DNA of 64,000 nt from Mikania micrantha (taxonomy: Eukaryota; Streptophyta; Magnoliopsida; Asterales; Asteraceae), in the NCBI GenBank assembly GCA_009363875.1, contig CM018691.1:7137977-7201976 (forward strand), in the 5' to 3' direction. This document shows positions 23,011 through 33,795 of this stretch, piece after piece; the first letter of the stretch is position 1, and each line of letters starts with the position of its first letter. Under the pieces are notes generated by a model. It did not search any database. It was not told the DNA's origin and saw only the letters and a program-made list of their open reading frames with translations. Both the position numbers and the translations under genes were made by a program.

Positions 23011-23491
23011 GTTGATTTCTGGTTAATCGAAGGTAGGGTGGCTAGCAAGAAAGTCTTGGCCGAATGAGATTTCTAGTATTGGCCGAAGCATGGTGGTGGT
23101 TCGGCGAAGGAGACCATGGCCATTCGGCCGGACTTAAGTGGTCTTGGCGAATGGAGGTTGAGCTGAGTGGGGTTTTGGGCGAATGACCAGTGGAGTATGA
23201 GGGTGGTCGAATGGAGGTGGGTTGTGAGCATGGACAGCGAATAGCTAACCGGCGAAAGAGGCTGGGTCTGGCCATTCGGCCTGAAGCCATTCGACCGGCC
23301 GAGCCTTCCCTTCGGCCGTAGCTTGACCATCCCAAGGCCGTCTTTATCACGGTGGTTTCGAGGGTGGTGTAGGTTAGGAGGGGTTGTCATGGTCATAGGT
23401 TCCAAGCTTTGAAGAGAGTTAGTTGATTAAGGTGGGTGTTCAAACAAAAGGGTTGAAAACCCTAAAATCGCCATTTTTGAGCTCGTTTTTA

Positions 23492-23716
23492 CCTCGTTTC
23501 CAGTGGTGTAAAGCTTAGATCCGTTGTACTTTCTTGTAGAGGATGGCGAGGGCTACGCGTGGGCGAAAGAATCACTCAAATCGGGTGAGAAACGAGGGAG
23601 ATATGGATGAGAGAAGGTGGTTCTTGGTGGTGGATCTTGAAACCGGGAATAGGGTTTTAAAATGAAGAAGATGAAGTGAAAAGTGAGGGAATCACCTCAT
23701 TTAAGTGTATTTATAC
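23492..23716 (-). promoter_or_regulatory. TATA box and first leader exon of D3
   Basis: GTATAAATAC (minus strand, 23707-23716) is a strong TATA box. About 215 nt downstream comes a 5' splice site, AACGAG|GTAAAAACG, at 23492. The spacing is shared with B (plus strand) and D1, D2. Confidence 0.6.
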
Positions 23717-24497
23717 CCCGAGGGTGTTCGGGTTCGTTTTCGTTGCTCGGTTCGTTAATTCGTCGCGTAACCGTAAAATTACGCGTAATTTAAATGGAAT
23801 TAAATAAAAGGATTTAATTTAATTATTTTGATGAGTTTCAAAATTGTAAAAATGTTATTTATTTGATTTTATTAATTTATTTTCGTTCGTGACGTGTTTT
23901 CGTTGTCGTTTCGTCAGATCGCGTAACCTTCTCGCGTAATTCGTTCGAATCGTCACCCGAACGAATACGATGATGGTTTTGCTTTCTGGCTTTTGTTTTC
24001 TACTTTTCAGTCATTATTTTAGAATTCTAAACTCACAGATATGTTTGTGTGAATCGTCACTCACGCAAACACACTGTCAGTTCGTCATTCTGAAATAACA
24101 CTGCGTTATGTTTTAATTGTGTTTCCTCACTGTCGTACTCAACTATACATCATGATTCCACATTGTTTTTGTACTGACTTGTCGGTCATCTGATTCCTGT
24201 CATCTGTGGACATCAGATCGCAACCGATATGTTTTCGTTGTTTACTTGTAAACTGTTGTTTCTCTTGATTCGTTGTGTTAACTGTAATTAAGTTTTCACT
24301 TAATAAACACAACTAATATTTCAATTGTGCGATGTACTTAATGTATTTAAGTTTGCACTAAAATACGTACAACTGTGTATTGTATTCTGAATCCTGATAA
24401 TACGATAACTGTTCATGTACATGTATTTACACATAGTATAAAGTGAAAGTACACATACCGTACGGACTTGCCGGACGATCTGGTACTTGATGTTACA

Positions 24498-25803
24498 TTC
24501 GCCGAAATAGTTAGGTGGTTGCATGATGAATGGTTCTGCTGTTTCAGTCACAGGGTTCGTCGGTCGTGGGTTCGGGGATGGGATCCAGCCGAGGCCCTCT
24601 CCCGGCGAACCTGTAGCAGCGCCCCCATCATCATCCTCTTCGATCTAACTGGTTTGAAGTCGTCTACATGATGGTGCTTTGTAACAAGTTATTCCCAAAG
24701 GTTTTGTGGTCGTGGACATGGGACTATGACCGGTTAGGGCTCATGGTCGAACAACACACTCACAAACCCTATTTCCCATGATTTCTTTTGCTCATACCCT
24801 GAATTTGGCCGGAAAAAAACCCCGATCTGTTGTACTTCTAAGTAGAGGAGGTGAAGAGCTACGCGTGGACACCAAGAACACCCAAATCTGTCAAGAAACG
24901 AGCAAGTTCTCGCGATTTGAAAAGTGATTCTTCTAGAGAGAGAGGGTGCGGGAATGTGAGGTTAGAGAGAGAGATGGCTGATTGGAAATGAGGAAAACAC
25001 CCTCATTTGGTGTTTATATACCTCGGGGGTATTCAGGTTCGTTTCGGTTGCTCGTTTCGCGTTTTCGTTGCGTTTCCGGGACTTAACGCGTATTTTAAGT
25101 ATTTTTAAATTAAAAAGAGTTGTTTAATTATTTTGATGAGTTTCAAAATTGTAAAATATTATTTATTTTATTTTATTAATTTAAAGTCGTTCGTGTCGTG
25201 TTTCGTTTTCGTTTCGTCGAAACGCGTCGCCTTCGCGCGTATTCGTTCGAATCGTCACCCGAACGAACACGACGATGGTTTTGCTTTCCGACTTTTGTTT
25301 TCTACTTTCCAGTCATCATTTCAGAGCGTTAAACTCACAGATATGTTTGTGTGAATCATCACCGACGCAAACACACTGTCAGTTCGTTATTCTGAAACAA
25401 CACTGCAATATTGTTTTAAGTTGTATTTCCTCACTGTCGGACTCAACTAAACATCCTGTTATCACCTTGTTTTCACACTGATTTGTCGGCCATTTGATTC
25501 CTGTCATCTATGGATATCAGATCGCAACCGATTTGTTCTTGTTATTCACTTGAACACTGTTGTTTCTCGTGATTTGTTGTGTTAACTGTACTTAGGTTTT
25601 CACTTAAATACACACAACTTTTGTTTCGAATGAGTGTTGTGCTTAAGGCATTTAAGTTTACACATTAATACGTACAACTGTTTTCTTGTATATTGAATTC
25701 TGTTAACACAAGTACTGTTCACAAACATGTATTTACACATAGTAACTATTGTAAGTACACATACCGTACGAACTTGCCGGCCGGTCAGGTACTAGTTGTC
25801 ACA
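24498..25803 (-). mobile_element. Solo LTR D2, segment 2 (U3 end)
   Basis: Resumes after D3 and ends GGTACTAGTTGTCACA, followed by TSD CTTAC at 25804-25808. It includes the TATA box (GGTATATAAAC, minus, about 25012-25021), a GAGA/TCTC microsatellite near 24935-24975, and GTCACCCGAACGAACACGACG, shared with D3 and C. Confidence 0.87.
25012..25021 (-). promoter_or_regulatory. TATA box of D2
   Basis: TATATAAAC on the minus strand, about 215 nt before a possible donor near 24797 (AAATTCAGG|GTATGAG). Same arrangement as D1 and D3. Confidence 0.55.
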
Positions 25804-26071
25804 CTTACCTACCATTCATTCCCGTCATAGCTTTAAGTACTCTGATTATAAGTTTTCAACACTCACAAAGTAGCAATTGAGTATCAAGTTGTGAGAGTCA
25901 CCATTATGGACAGCTGAACACCCTAAGGAATTCAGCATCCATCCATAACGGTACTAAATATGACTTGCGACGTGTTTTGATTGAGAAATCCTCAAGATGA
26001 CACAAAGTCAGCTAGAAGAAACCAAAATCATTCTAGTCACTTGTCATAACCATGGATGGATCAAGAAGGAC

Positions 26072-26330
26072 ACTGAATGACTAGTAGGGCTTGACCACTG
26101 TTAAGAATCGTTGGCCAATCAGTCTGCCTTACATGATCCCGAAAAAGAAGAGCATTGATGACTAGTAGGGCTTGACCAATGTCAAGACGCGTCGGCCAAT
26201 CAGTCTGTCTTACGATGTCCGATAGCTTAAGCATATAAGTTTAGAGCATTCACATAGTCTTACTGATGACTAGTAAGGGTTGACACATAGATCAACACGC
26301 GGCGGTCAATCAGTCTGTTGTCTGAGCATT
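26072..26330. repeat. Three diverged tandem copies of an about 90-bp unit in D1
   Basis: TGACTAGTAGGGCTTGACCA ... GGCCAATCAGTCTG recurs near 26075, 26158 and 26263. The following 26330-26900 is low-complexity: first CAAGTATTTCAAG runs, then GCATATAGTTTGTAG runs. Confidence 0.7.
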
Positions 26331-27829
26331 CCAAGTGTATCAAGCATTCAAGAGTTTCAAGTATTTCAAGCACATCAAGCATTCAAGTGTTTCAAGTATT
26401 CCAAAGCATATAAGTCTTTCTAAGTTTAAGTTTTCAAGCTTCCCTAATTATAGTATTCAAGGCATCACTAGTTTTAGTAATAATCTTTCTTATGCGTTTA
26501 GAAGTTTCAAGAGTTTTAAACAAATAAGTATTAGTGTAAACATCTTTAACATTTAGGTTAAGAGTATAAGATATTAACCTCTTTTAAAAGAAATAAGAGT
26601 ATAAAGTATTAGTATTTAGCATGTGATCATAGCTTTTAGCATTTAGCATAATGTATTGGCAACTAATTTGAGCAGAGAGTTCATAGCATTCACATTAGTA
26701 TATAATTTAACTTGCAGATTGTAGCAATGCTAATTAGCATGTAGTTTGAGCATATAGTTTGTAGCTTTAGCATTGCGCATATAGTGTAAGCATAGAGTTT
26801 ATAGCATGAGCATCAAGCATATAGTTTGTAGTTTTAAGTTTATAGCATAGGCATCAAGCGTATAATTTGAGTCTTCGTATTTAGCTTCCAAATAAGAGTT
26901 ACGAGTTTAAGCATTAGTATAGGCATCATAATTAAGTGTAAAAGCATTTAATAACATTTCAATGATTGTTTAAAATGTATAACATGCTTCTCAGTCCCGA
27001 GTTAAAACAAATAGTTTGAAAAGGGACAAATGAACTCACCTTGTGTTTGAAGTGGTTGACTTATCTTAAGCTAGAATGCACGCACTCGTTGTAGTATTCG
27101 TTGTTGTTTTCAAGATCCTGTATTGATTTCATGTTGTTTGCAACTTATAAATACATGTTGTAATAATTCGTGTTCGTGTTTGTGTTAGCCCTAAGTAGGC
27201 TAACACTTGTAAGTCTCCATCCTCATTTGACCCTAAGTTACTTGTTTTTAAAGGTTAGCCTTGTTCATTTGATTTGATCCTTGCCCTCAATTGTGAATAT
27301 TTTGAGGAACAAAGTCTTAGGATTTTAGGAAATTCTTTAGTTTCAAGACACTATCATCTTTATAGTAATTTAAATTGTAATTTTCCACGCAAGTGAGCAT
27401 TAGTATTATTTTAAAGTGTTCTCTCCTCCTTTGTTCTTTGGGCCGAATGAGTCATGTTGGGCCGGATGATATGGGCCTTGGGCCCAACTTACGTGTAATT
27501 AGGCTGCTTGGTTATGTGAATGGGCTTAGACCAATTGTCTTGGATCACTAATAGGTGTGTGGGCCGAATTTATCACATAGGCCGGATGGGGGTCTATTCT
27601 TGGGCCAAGGAGATCAACATGGGCCAACTCTCTTCTAGGCTGAATAGGTGGGTCTAAATGTCCAAGGTTTGGGCCGAAGCAAGCGGATTGGGCCGTGCAT
27701 GGGATAACTTATCAGTTCCAACTATGGCCATGGACCACACAAGGTGATATGGGCCGAAATATCCAATTGGGCCATTAGGTGTGGGTTTGGTCACATATCC
27801 AACAAACCTGTTTGCCAACCCATCTAAGG

Positions 27830-28300
27830 TTCGGTCCATTGGGCTCCAACGAACCTAGGGGTTCTTTTTGATAAGGTTCGACCAAAAACAAAAAAAATTA
27901 GCCATGCAATAGCTTCGCTTGGATATAGGTTCGCTCGACTATTCCTAGGTTCGTGGCTCACAAGATGCTTTGACAAGGGGAAGGTTCGCCGTGCAAGGGT
28001 TCCCCCAGCTCAACAAGGTTCGCCTCTGGTTTGTCCAGGAAGGGTTCGTGGGTGAACAGGTTCGTATCACAGTGGGTTCGGCCATGAGTAGAAAGGTTCG
28101 GCTGAGGCATGCTTCAATAGGTTCGGTGGTCTCATAGGTTCAAGGGTTCGTAGGGTTTGCATGGAAAGGTTCGTGGCTCTTGATGATGGTTCGGCTAGCC
28201 TCAAAGGGTTCGGCCAGTAGCTGCAACCAGGTTCGTGACCATGCACAAAGGGTTCGGCCAAGAACCATAGGTTCGGCCCTTAGCTGTTTCGATCGAGCAT
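27830..28300. repeat. GGTTCG motif array in D1
   Basis: GGTTCG, GGTTCGGC or GGTTCGTG recur throughout, lying just downstream (minus strand) of the predicted first donor at 28502, so inside predicted intron 1. Confidence 0.7.
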
Positions 28301-29349
28301 CAAACCCACGAACCTATTATCATCATCCTCAGATCTAAGTTGTCAAACACAGCTCCATGGACTTCCTTCTCCTATCCTGTTTCGTCCTAAACTGTGTGAA
28401 GATCGAATGAAGACCTTGGGCTTAGATTAAGGCCGGTCAAAGGCGTGGATGCACAAAAGGGTGAAGAAAACCCTATTTTTCTCAAACATTCTAGCTCCAT
28501 ACCTCGAATTTGGCTGGACAAAAGCTCAGATCTGCTGTACTTCCTTGTAGAGAAGGCGACAGCTTCGAGTAGACACCAAGTACGTCCGAGTTCGTCAAGA
28601 AACGAGCAAGATACGAAGGTTTAAAGTCTTGAATCTTAGAGAGAGAGAGAAATTCGGGAAAGAGGGTGTAGAGAGAGAGAGAATTGATAGAAATGAGGTG
28701 AAAGCCTCATTTGTGGCTTTAAATACCCCGAGGGTATCCGGGTTCGTTTCGGTTACTCGGGTCGTGTGACAATCCGGCAATTCGCGATTAACCCCGTTAA
28801 CAAAAATTAACAGAATTGACACGATATCATAGGAAATCAAACTACAAGGATTAGAATGGAATAAAACAAATTATAAACACCAAAAATTACAAAGTGTAAG
28901 TTGTAATTAGATTAGAATATAGAATTTTGACTTTTGAGGCCAAAATTCGGCTTAAACACCAAATTGAATTCTAATTTCACATCAATAATCAGTTATAACC
29001 AAATTAAACTATCCTAAATCATCTCATTTATGATTACTAACAACTGATATACACTATTGAACAATCAATCGTCGAAATCAAAGCAATTAACAACCCATTA
29101 ACACAAAACCGTTACTAAGTGACTAAGAAACCATACAATTCGATCAAATGTCACATAATTCAACATCCCAACATTCTAGTCGGCACTTTTAGAAGTTCTA
29201 TCATACACCAATTCGATCGCAGAAGCCTTTGGTTGAAGAATTTGATTTTGAGTCGACCGAGCTTGAGCCACAAGTTGAACTACATCAAATCGAAACCAAA
29301 ACAAGTAAGTAATCACTCTTACACACCCTAAACATGCCGATTAAGCAAA

Positions 29350-30110
29350 CCCCTATGCTCTTTTCGGTTAAAAACATCGAATTATAAGAATTCTAATTCT
29401 AGGGTTCATCATCATGAACGATTTGGGGATTCCGGTACAAATGATGTTGAAAATCAAATTAATTATCATACTTAGTTTCAGAAGGATGCGACTAAGGATA
29501 AATCCATATCAATTTTATGAAACAACATCGAATTGTATGAAGTTTAATTCTAGGGTTTATGATGCAAATTGATTTGGGGGATTCGATTCAAACGAGTTTG
29601 ATAATCTAATTAAATCACACAGAGAGGTGCGAAATCATATGATTGATGATATCCCTCTGTTAAATGCATTGAACAGTAACGCATTTTATGATTTCTATTT
29701 CTAGGGTTTTTGAGTCAAAACGATTTGGGGGTTTTTGGTCAAACGAGTTTAAAAGTCGAATTGAACTACCCAGAGAGGTTCGGAATCCATCATTTGACAA
29801 AAACCCTATGTTAAATGTCTACAACAACAACGAATTTTACAATTTCTAATTCTAGGGTTCTTATGTAATCGGAATTGGGGGTTTCGAATCACATGAACTT
29901 GTTATTCGAATTAAACATTACAGAAAGGTTCGTGGTAGCCATTTTAATGAAAACCCTTTGTTAATTCTATCAAACAATTACGAATTTTGTTATTTTGATT
30001 CTTAGGGTTTTCAGTTAAACCCATTTGGAGGTTTCTTAGTTAAACGATTGTGATATTCAAATTACTTGCACAGAAAGTTTCGAAATACCTGGTTTAATGA
30101 AAACCCTATG
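29350..30110. repeat. 151-bp diverged tandem array in the LTR of A
   Basis: The marker AGGGTTC/T (usually preceded by TTCT) is at 29401, 29552, 29703, 29854 and 30004, a period of 150-151 bp held over five units although the bases have diverged. Each unit also holds a GATTTGGGGG-like block and an AACCCTATG or CCCTCTGTTAAAT block. The same array is in the 3' LTR from about 59624. Confidence 0.82.
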
Positions 30111-30396
30111 CTTTTTCAGATTGACATTAATGAATTTAAACGATTTTGAATAGAGATTGGAGTATACACGTTCGAAACATTAATGAATTACAAATTGGGA
30201 CTTTTTGTTGATCGATAACTGAACAAAAATCCATCTATGAACTCGGTTGGATTAATAGAAACAAAGCCCTATGGTTTTAGGGTTGATTGAAATCGAATTG
30301 GGGTCCAATTGAACCCATTTGGTTTGGTTATGGTTAACAAAAGAGGAACCAGACGAATTGTTCTTAAAACCATTTAAAACTGAGATTAATCACAAT

Positions 30397-30468
30397 TGCA
30401 GAGTAGAGGAGTTGGTTAGTTGGGATTGTTTGGTTCTGGAGGTCGAGGGTTCGATTCTTGTCTTCACT
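30397..30468 (+). other. Decayed tRNA-like segment with A and B boxes
   Basis: TAGAGGAGTTGG (30404-30415) fits the Pol III A box with one mismatch and GGTTCGATTCT (30448-30458) fits the B box. The 44-bp offset is that of a real tRNA gene. Acceptor and T stems do not pair well, so it is not a working tRNA. It is also in the 3' LTR near 60680. It could be an old tRNA/SINE head captured by the LTR. Confidence 0.5.
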
Positions 30469-30864
30469 GGTTTTGAGATTTAAAACCAATTTTTAGTATT
30501 TTGATCATAATTCGTTCGTTTTAATTCTGATTTAGCTCGTTTCAGTTTCGTTAGAACCGAAATGAAATTTAGAACAAAGTAAATCAATAAAATTTACATT
30601 TTTGACTAAAAAGAATAATCGCGTATAATTACGTGTGACTAAACGAAATTGTAACTACACGTGATTTAAACAAACGAATTCGAAATCATGCATACATGGG
30701 CATGAGTGTTTAAAACAAACTAACATACGTGTGTTGACACATATGTGATTTCAAACATTAAACGACATCCCGAATAACACAACGTTATTGTTAAAACACG
30801 GATTCTTCGTAGAGGTTTATTTGCGCAGTTCCACGTGTGTTGATCATTCTACTTGCATACAAAG

Positions 30865-31353
30865 GTGCGTACACGACCCCTTTTCTTATTTTACTGTTTT
30901 GGGGGAGAAAACATGTGCAAACAAACACTTTTAGATACATATCACTTGCATGAGTTAGCTATTTACGATAAGTGCGAACATAGCATTACAAGTCCTTACA
31001 TATCGAACCGTTTAGTTTGCCGTAGTGCAAAGCGTGGTAGTTGAAGATAGATCTATTGGGTTTGACATACCTCACTTGGTAGATTGTAGGTCTACGCAAG
31101 TGTTTGACTAGCCAATTCACATTACTATTGTTTGTGCTAGACAATAGTGGGAAAGACAAATTACATTCTAACAGTCAGCTTCGGTGTCGACCGCTTATGT
31201 AAATAGTACAAATGACTAGCTATCATGACTATGCATGTGTGATTATGTTATCTGCAAACATTTCGTTTCAAACAGTTGTTTCAAACATTTGTGATTAAAC
31301 AAACCTGTGTATGCACCAACCTTTGTGTTGACTTGATTTACATGTTTTCTCAG
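30865..31353 (+). other. Predicted LTR intron 2 of A
   Basis: Donor ACAAAG|GTGCGTACAC at 30865; TTGAC near 31328 and acceptor ACATGTTTTCTCAG|G at 31353. A micro-exon of about 36 nt (30829-30864) would precede it. It aligns with the intron signals of solo LTR S, B, C and D1-D3. Confidence 0.45.
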
Positions 31354-31660
31354 GACGTTAAGGTACAAGAACAAGCAAGCATGGACTAGGATGTGGAGTC
31401 GCATGCATATTTTAATTCTTGTGTTTTGAATTTGGACATTTAAGATTTTGACTTGTAATTTACAGTTTTCAAACCGTTACGTTTGTTATTGTTTTAAAAA
31501 CGCTTCCGCAACGTTAAAACTTTGATATCACAGTTTTAGACCAAAGTTATGTTTGAAAAGCATATAGAGGTCTTTCGTTATGTCTAATGATCTGAGATCT
31601 TGGTTTGTCAGATCCCAAACGGTATAAATCCGTTAGTTGAAATTTGGGGGTGTGATAGAT

Positions 31661-31672
31661 TGGTATCTGAGA
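31661..31672 (+). other. Primer-binding site of A (mutated tRNA-Met type)
   Basis: TGGTATCTGAGA, three bases after the 5' LTR; it differs from TGGTATCAGAGC at two positions. Confidence 0.75.
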
Positions 31673-31791
31673 CATTGGTTATAGCAACCTAGGTTTGCAT
31701 TAGTAGACTTAAACTATAACTGTGAGACATTAGACACTTGTTTACACATCTGAGTTTGCATAGTATTTACATATGGTATTATGTAACAGAT

Positions 31792-32373
31792 ATGGCAGCA
31801 CCATCACCACCGCACATGATCGTACTTGAGGATGAGGAGCCGGTAGCTCCAGCATTGCAGGAGTACGAGGGGGATTCGGATGAGGATCCCCAGGAGGCCC
31901 CGATGGAGGATTCAGTGGAGGATTCTGATGAGGACGACCCGGAGGATCCTGAGGAGGCACAGCAGGAGGACCCACATGAGGCTCCTGAGGAGGATCCCGC
32001 TGAGGAGTTTTCCGACCGTATGCCACCTACATTTCGTGCCTCTAAGAGGCCACGATTTGAGTCTGATGATATCGCCTGACTGACCTGGGAGACAAAGTGG
32101 GCTGATGATAGGATCGAGCACCTCGCGCAGGAGCTCAGGGATGTGAACGCTCGATACGCAGAGCTTCGTAGTGTAGTCCAGAGGATGGAGACTCACATCA
32201 TACATCAGACTACACGAGTGCAGGAGGAGGAACACCGAGCTGACATCGCGGATGGGAGATTGATTGCGTTGGAGGAGCAGTTTATATCCGACGCAGAGGA
32301 GGAAGAGGAGGAGGAGGAGATACCAGCACATGATGTTGATTCTGATACTGATTCTGCTATTGAGGATGCCTGA
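31792..32373 (+). pseudogene. Extra upstream ORF of element A (acidic plus coiled coil)
   Basis: A single frame from ATG 31792 (MAAPSPPHMIVLEDEEPVAP) to TGA 32371, broken by one TGA at 32077. The first half is strongly acidic and proline-rich (EDPQEAPMEDSVEDSDEDD), then FRASKRPRF. The second half is helical and heptad-like (RIEHLAQELRDVNARYAEL, then LRSVVQRMETHI), followed by an E-run. I recognise no domain. It sits between primer site and gag, where typical gypsy elements have only leader; element C has just 160 bp there. It may be an accessory protein of this lineage. About 250 bp without features follow before gag. Confidence 0.6.
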
Positions 32374-32623
32374 TTATTTATTTACTTTAAACCTAGAAGG
32401 GGCGGGTTGTGTCTCTGTATTAGATGTTTGAAAACTTATGTTTTGATTTTGAAAGTATTGTAATCAATTTGAATTATTATCTATTGGAAAGCTATTACCT
32501 ATTACCAACAGTTGTGTTCAATACTTCAATCCTACAGTTACATGTTTGTTGTTTGTTGTATTGTTTACACATTTCACATTGGATTTTGATAACACTCTAA
32601 CATTTATTCTAACTAGGAAGATA

Positions 32624-33795
32624 ATGGCCGGTGAGAAAACCAATATGACAGTCGTTGAGTTCAATGAGCTGATCAACAGTAGGGTCGCGGAGGCCATCGT
32701 GAACTACACTCAAACACACATGACAGTACCACATGGTCCAAAAGGGGGATTGGTGAACCCACCGGTATGCACATTCAAGACGTTTCTGGATTGCAAGCCG
32801 CACAATTTAAAAGGATCGGAAGGGGCCATTGGACTCCTTCGATGGATTGAAAAAGCAGAATCCGTGTTTGAAATGTGTAACTGTCCAGAGGAAAACAAAG
32901 TCAAGTATGCTACGGGTACGTTAGAGGGTCCAGCGTTGACCTGGTGGAACTCTAATGTTCAGACTTTGAGATTGGGAGAAGCTAATGCCTTGACCTGGAA
33001 TGGGTTCAAGACATTACTACAAGAGGAGTATTGTCCTCGCAGTGAAATACAAAAGCTGGAAGTTGAGTATTGGCATCTGAAGATGAGTATTGGCATCTGA
33101 AGATGGAGGGGTCTAATATCGAGGAGTACACTACTCGATCACATGAACTAGCCAGACTCCTACCTCACATGGCTACTCCACCGAGCAAGTGGATTGAGAG
33201 GTATATTAGGGGATTAGTGTCTCAAATCCAGGGGTTAGTCACTTCTGCAAATCCCACAACCATTCAACAAGCTGTTCGGTTGGCGCACCAACTGACTGAT
33301 CAGGCAGTGCTACAAGGAACTCTGCCTAAACGAACAACAGCTACTAAGGTGGGAGACCACAAGCGGAAGTGGGTAGGCAACAACTCCAAGAATTTCAACC
33401 AACAATCGTTTCAGCAGAACCGCAAGCAGGATTCAAACATGACTTATCACAATTCGAACAGTGGTCAGCAGTCATCTGGGGGTATATTGGTAAATACCCA
33501 AAGTGTAACAAGTGTGGATTCCATCATGTTAGGAATCAGTGTGATAAGTATCGATGCCAACAGTGTGGTAAAGCAGGGCATGCAGCCAAAGACTGTCGTG
33601 GGGAGCTGCAAACAAACTCCACCAATCAGAACAACACTCAAAAGGGGTGCTATGAGTGTGGCAAGCCGGGGAATTTCAAAAAGGATTGCCCACAACTCAA
33701 GAAGGGTGGGGCTAATGATACCAATGGCAACGGCAACGGCACCAATAACAACAATAATAACAACAACAATGGTGCTAGGGGCAGGGCGTTTGTGA
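32624..33795 (+). pseudogene. gag: gag of element A, frameshifted
   Basis: Starts MAGEKTNMTVVEFNELINSR. Capsid-like motifs follow: FLDCKPHNLKGSEGAIGLLRW, ALTWWNSNVQTL and YTTRSHELARLLP. Near 33066 a 20-bp tandem duplication (AGTATTGGCATCTGAAGATG twice, 33066-33105) shifts the frame. A 1-nt loss in the G run at about 33478 shifts it again. Then come zinc knuckles: CQQCGKAGHAAKDC is intact, but CYECGKPGNFKKDC has Asn in place of the zinc-binding His. An N-rich linker (NGNGTNNNNNNNN) follows. Gag packages element RNA. This copy cannot make full-length protein. Confidence 0.87.

Larger units (their letters stand above)
19777..24497 (-). mobile_element. Solo LTR D3
   Basis: 4721 bp, beginning TGTCACACCCCGGGCCGGCG and ending TTGATGTTACA; TSD TTCGC at 19772-19776 and 24498-24502. 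It lies inside D2. There is no gag-pol, so it is a solo LTR. It has a clear TATA box, a first donor at 23492 and a second intron (20141-21740), all on the minus strand. Positions 22140-23010 are a dense TGGGCC array. Confidence 0.9.
25804..28764 (-). mobile_element. Long-LTR remnant D1, segment 2
   Basis: Continues D1 after D2. It contains the 5' splice site of D1 intron 2 (CACAAG|GTGAGTTCA, minus, 27039), a GGTTCG array (27830-28300), a first-exon donor at 28502 (TTCGAG|GTATGG), GAGA microsatellite patches and a TATA-like GGTATTTAAAG (28718-28728). It is cut at 28764 by element A (TSD GGTCG) and resumes at 61934. No coding sequence. Confidence 0.82.
28765..31657 (+). repeat. 5' LTR of element A
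   Basis: 2893 bp, TGTGACAATCCGGCAATTCG to TTTGGGGGTGTGATA (final CA mutated to TA; the 3' copy still ends ACA). It includes a five-copy 151-bp tandem array, a tRNA-like piece with Pol III A and B boxes, and predicted introns. A donor-like ACAA|GTAAGTAATC at 29305 lies just before the array. Confidence 0.92.

Noticed and set aside
30397..30468. A functional tRNA gene
   Set aside because: A and B boxes fit but acceptor and T stems do not pair; listed only as tRNA-like.
31742..32026. Proline-rich minus-strand ORF
   Set aside because: Mirror of the acidic repeat-rich coding strand of the upstream ORF of A.
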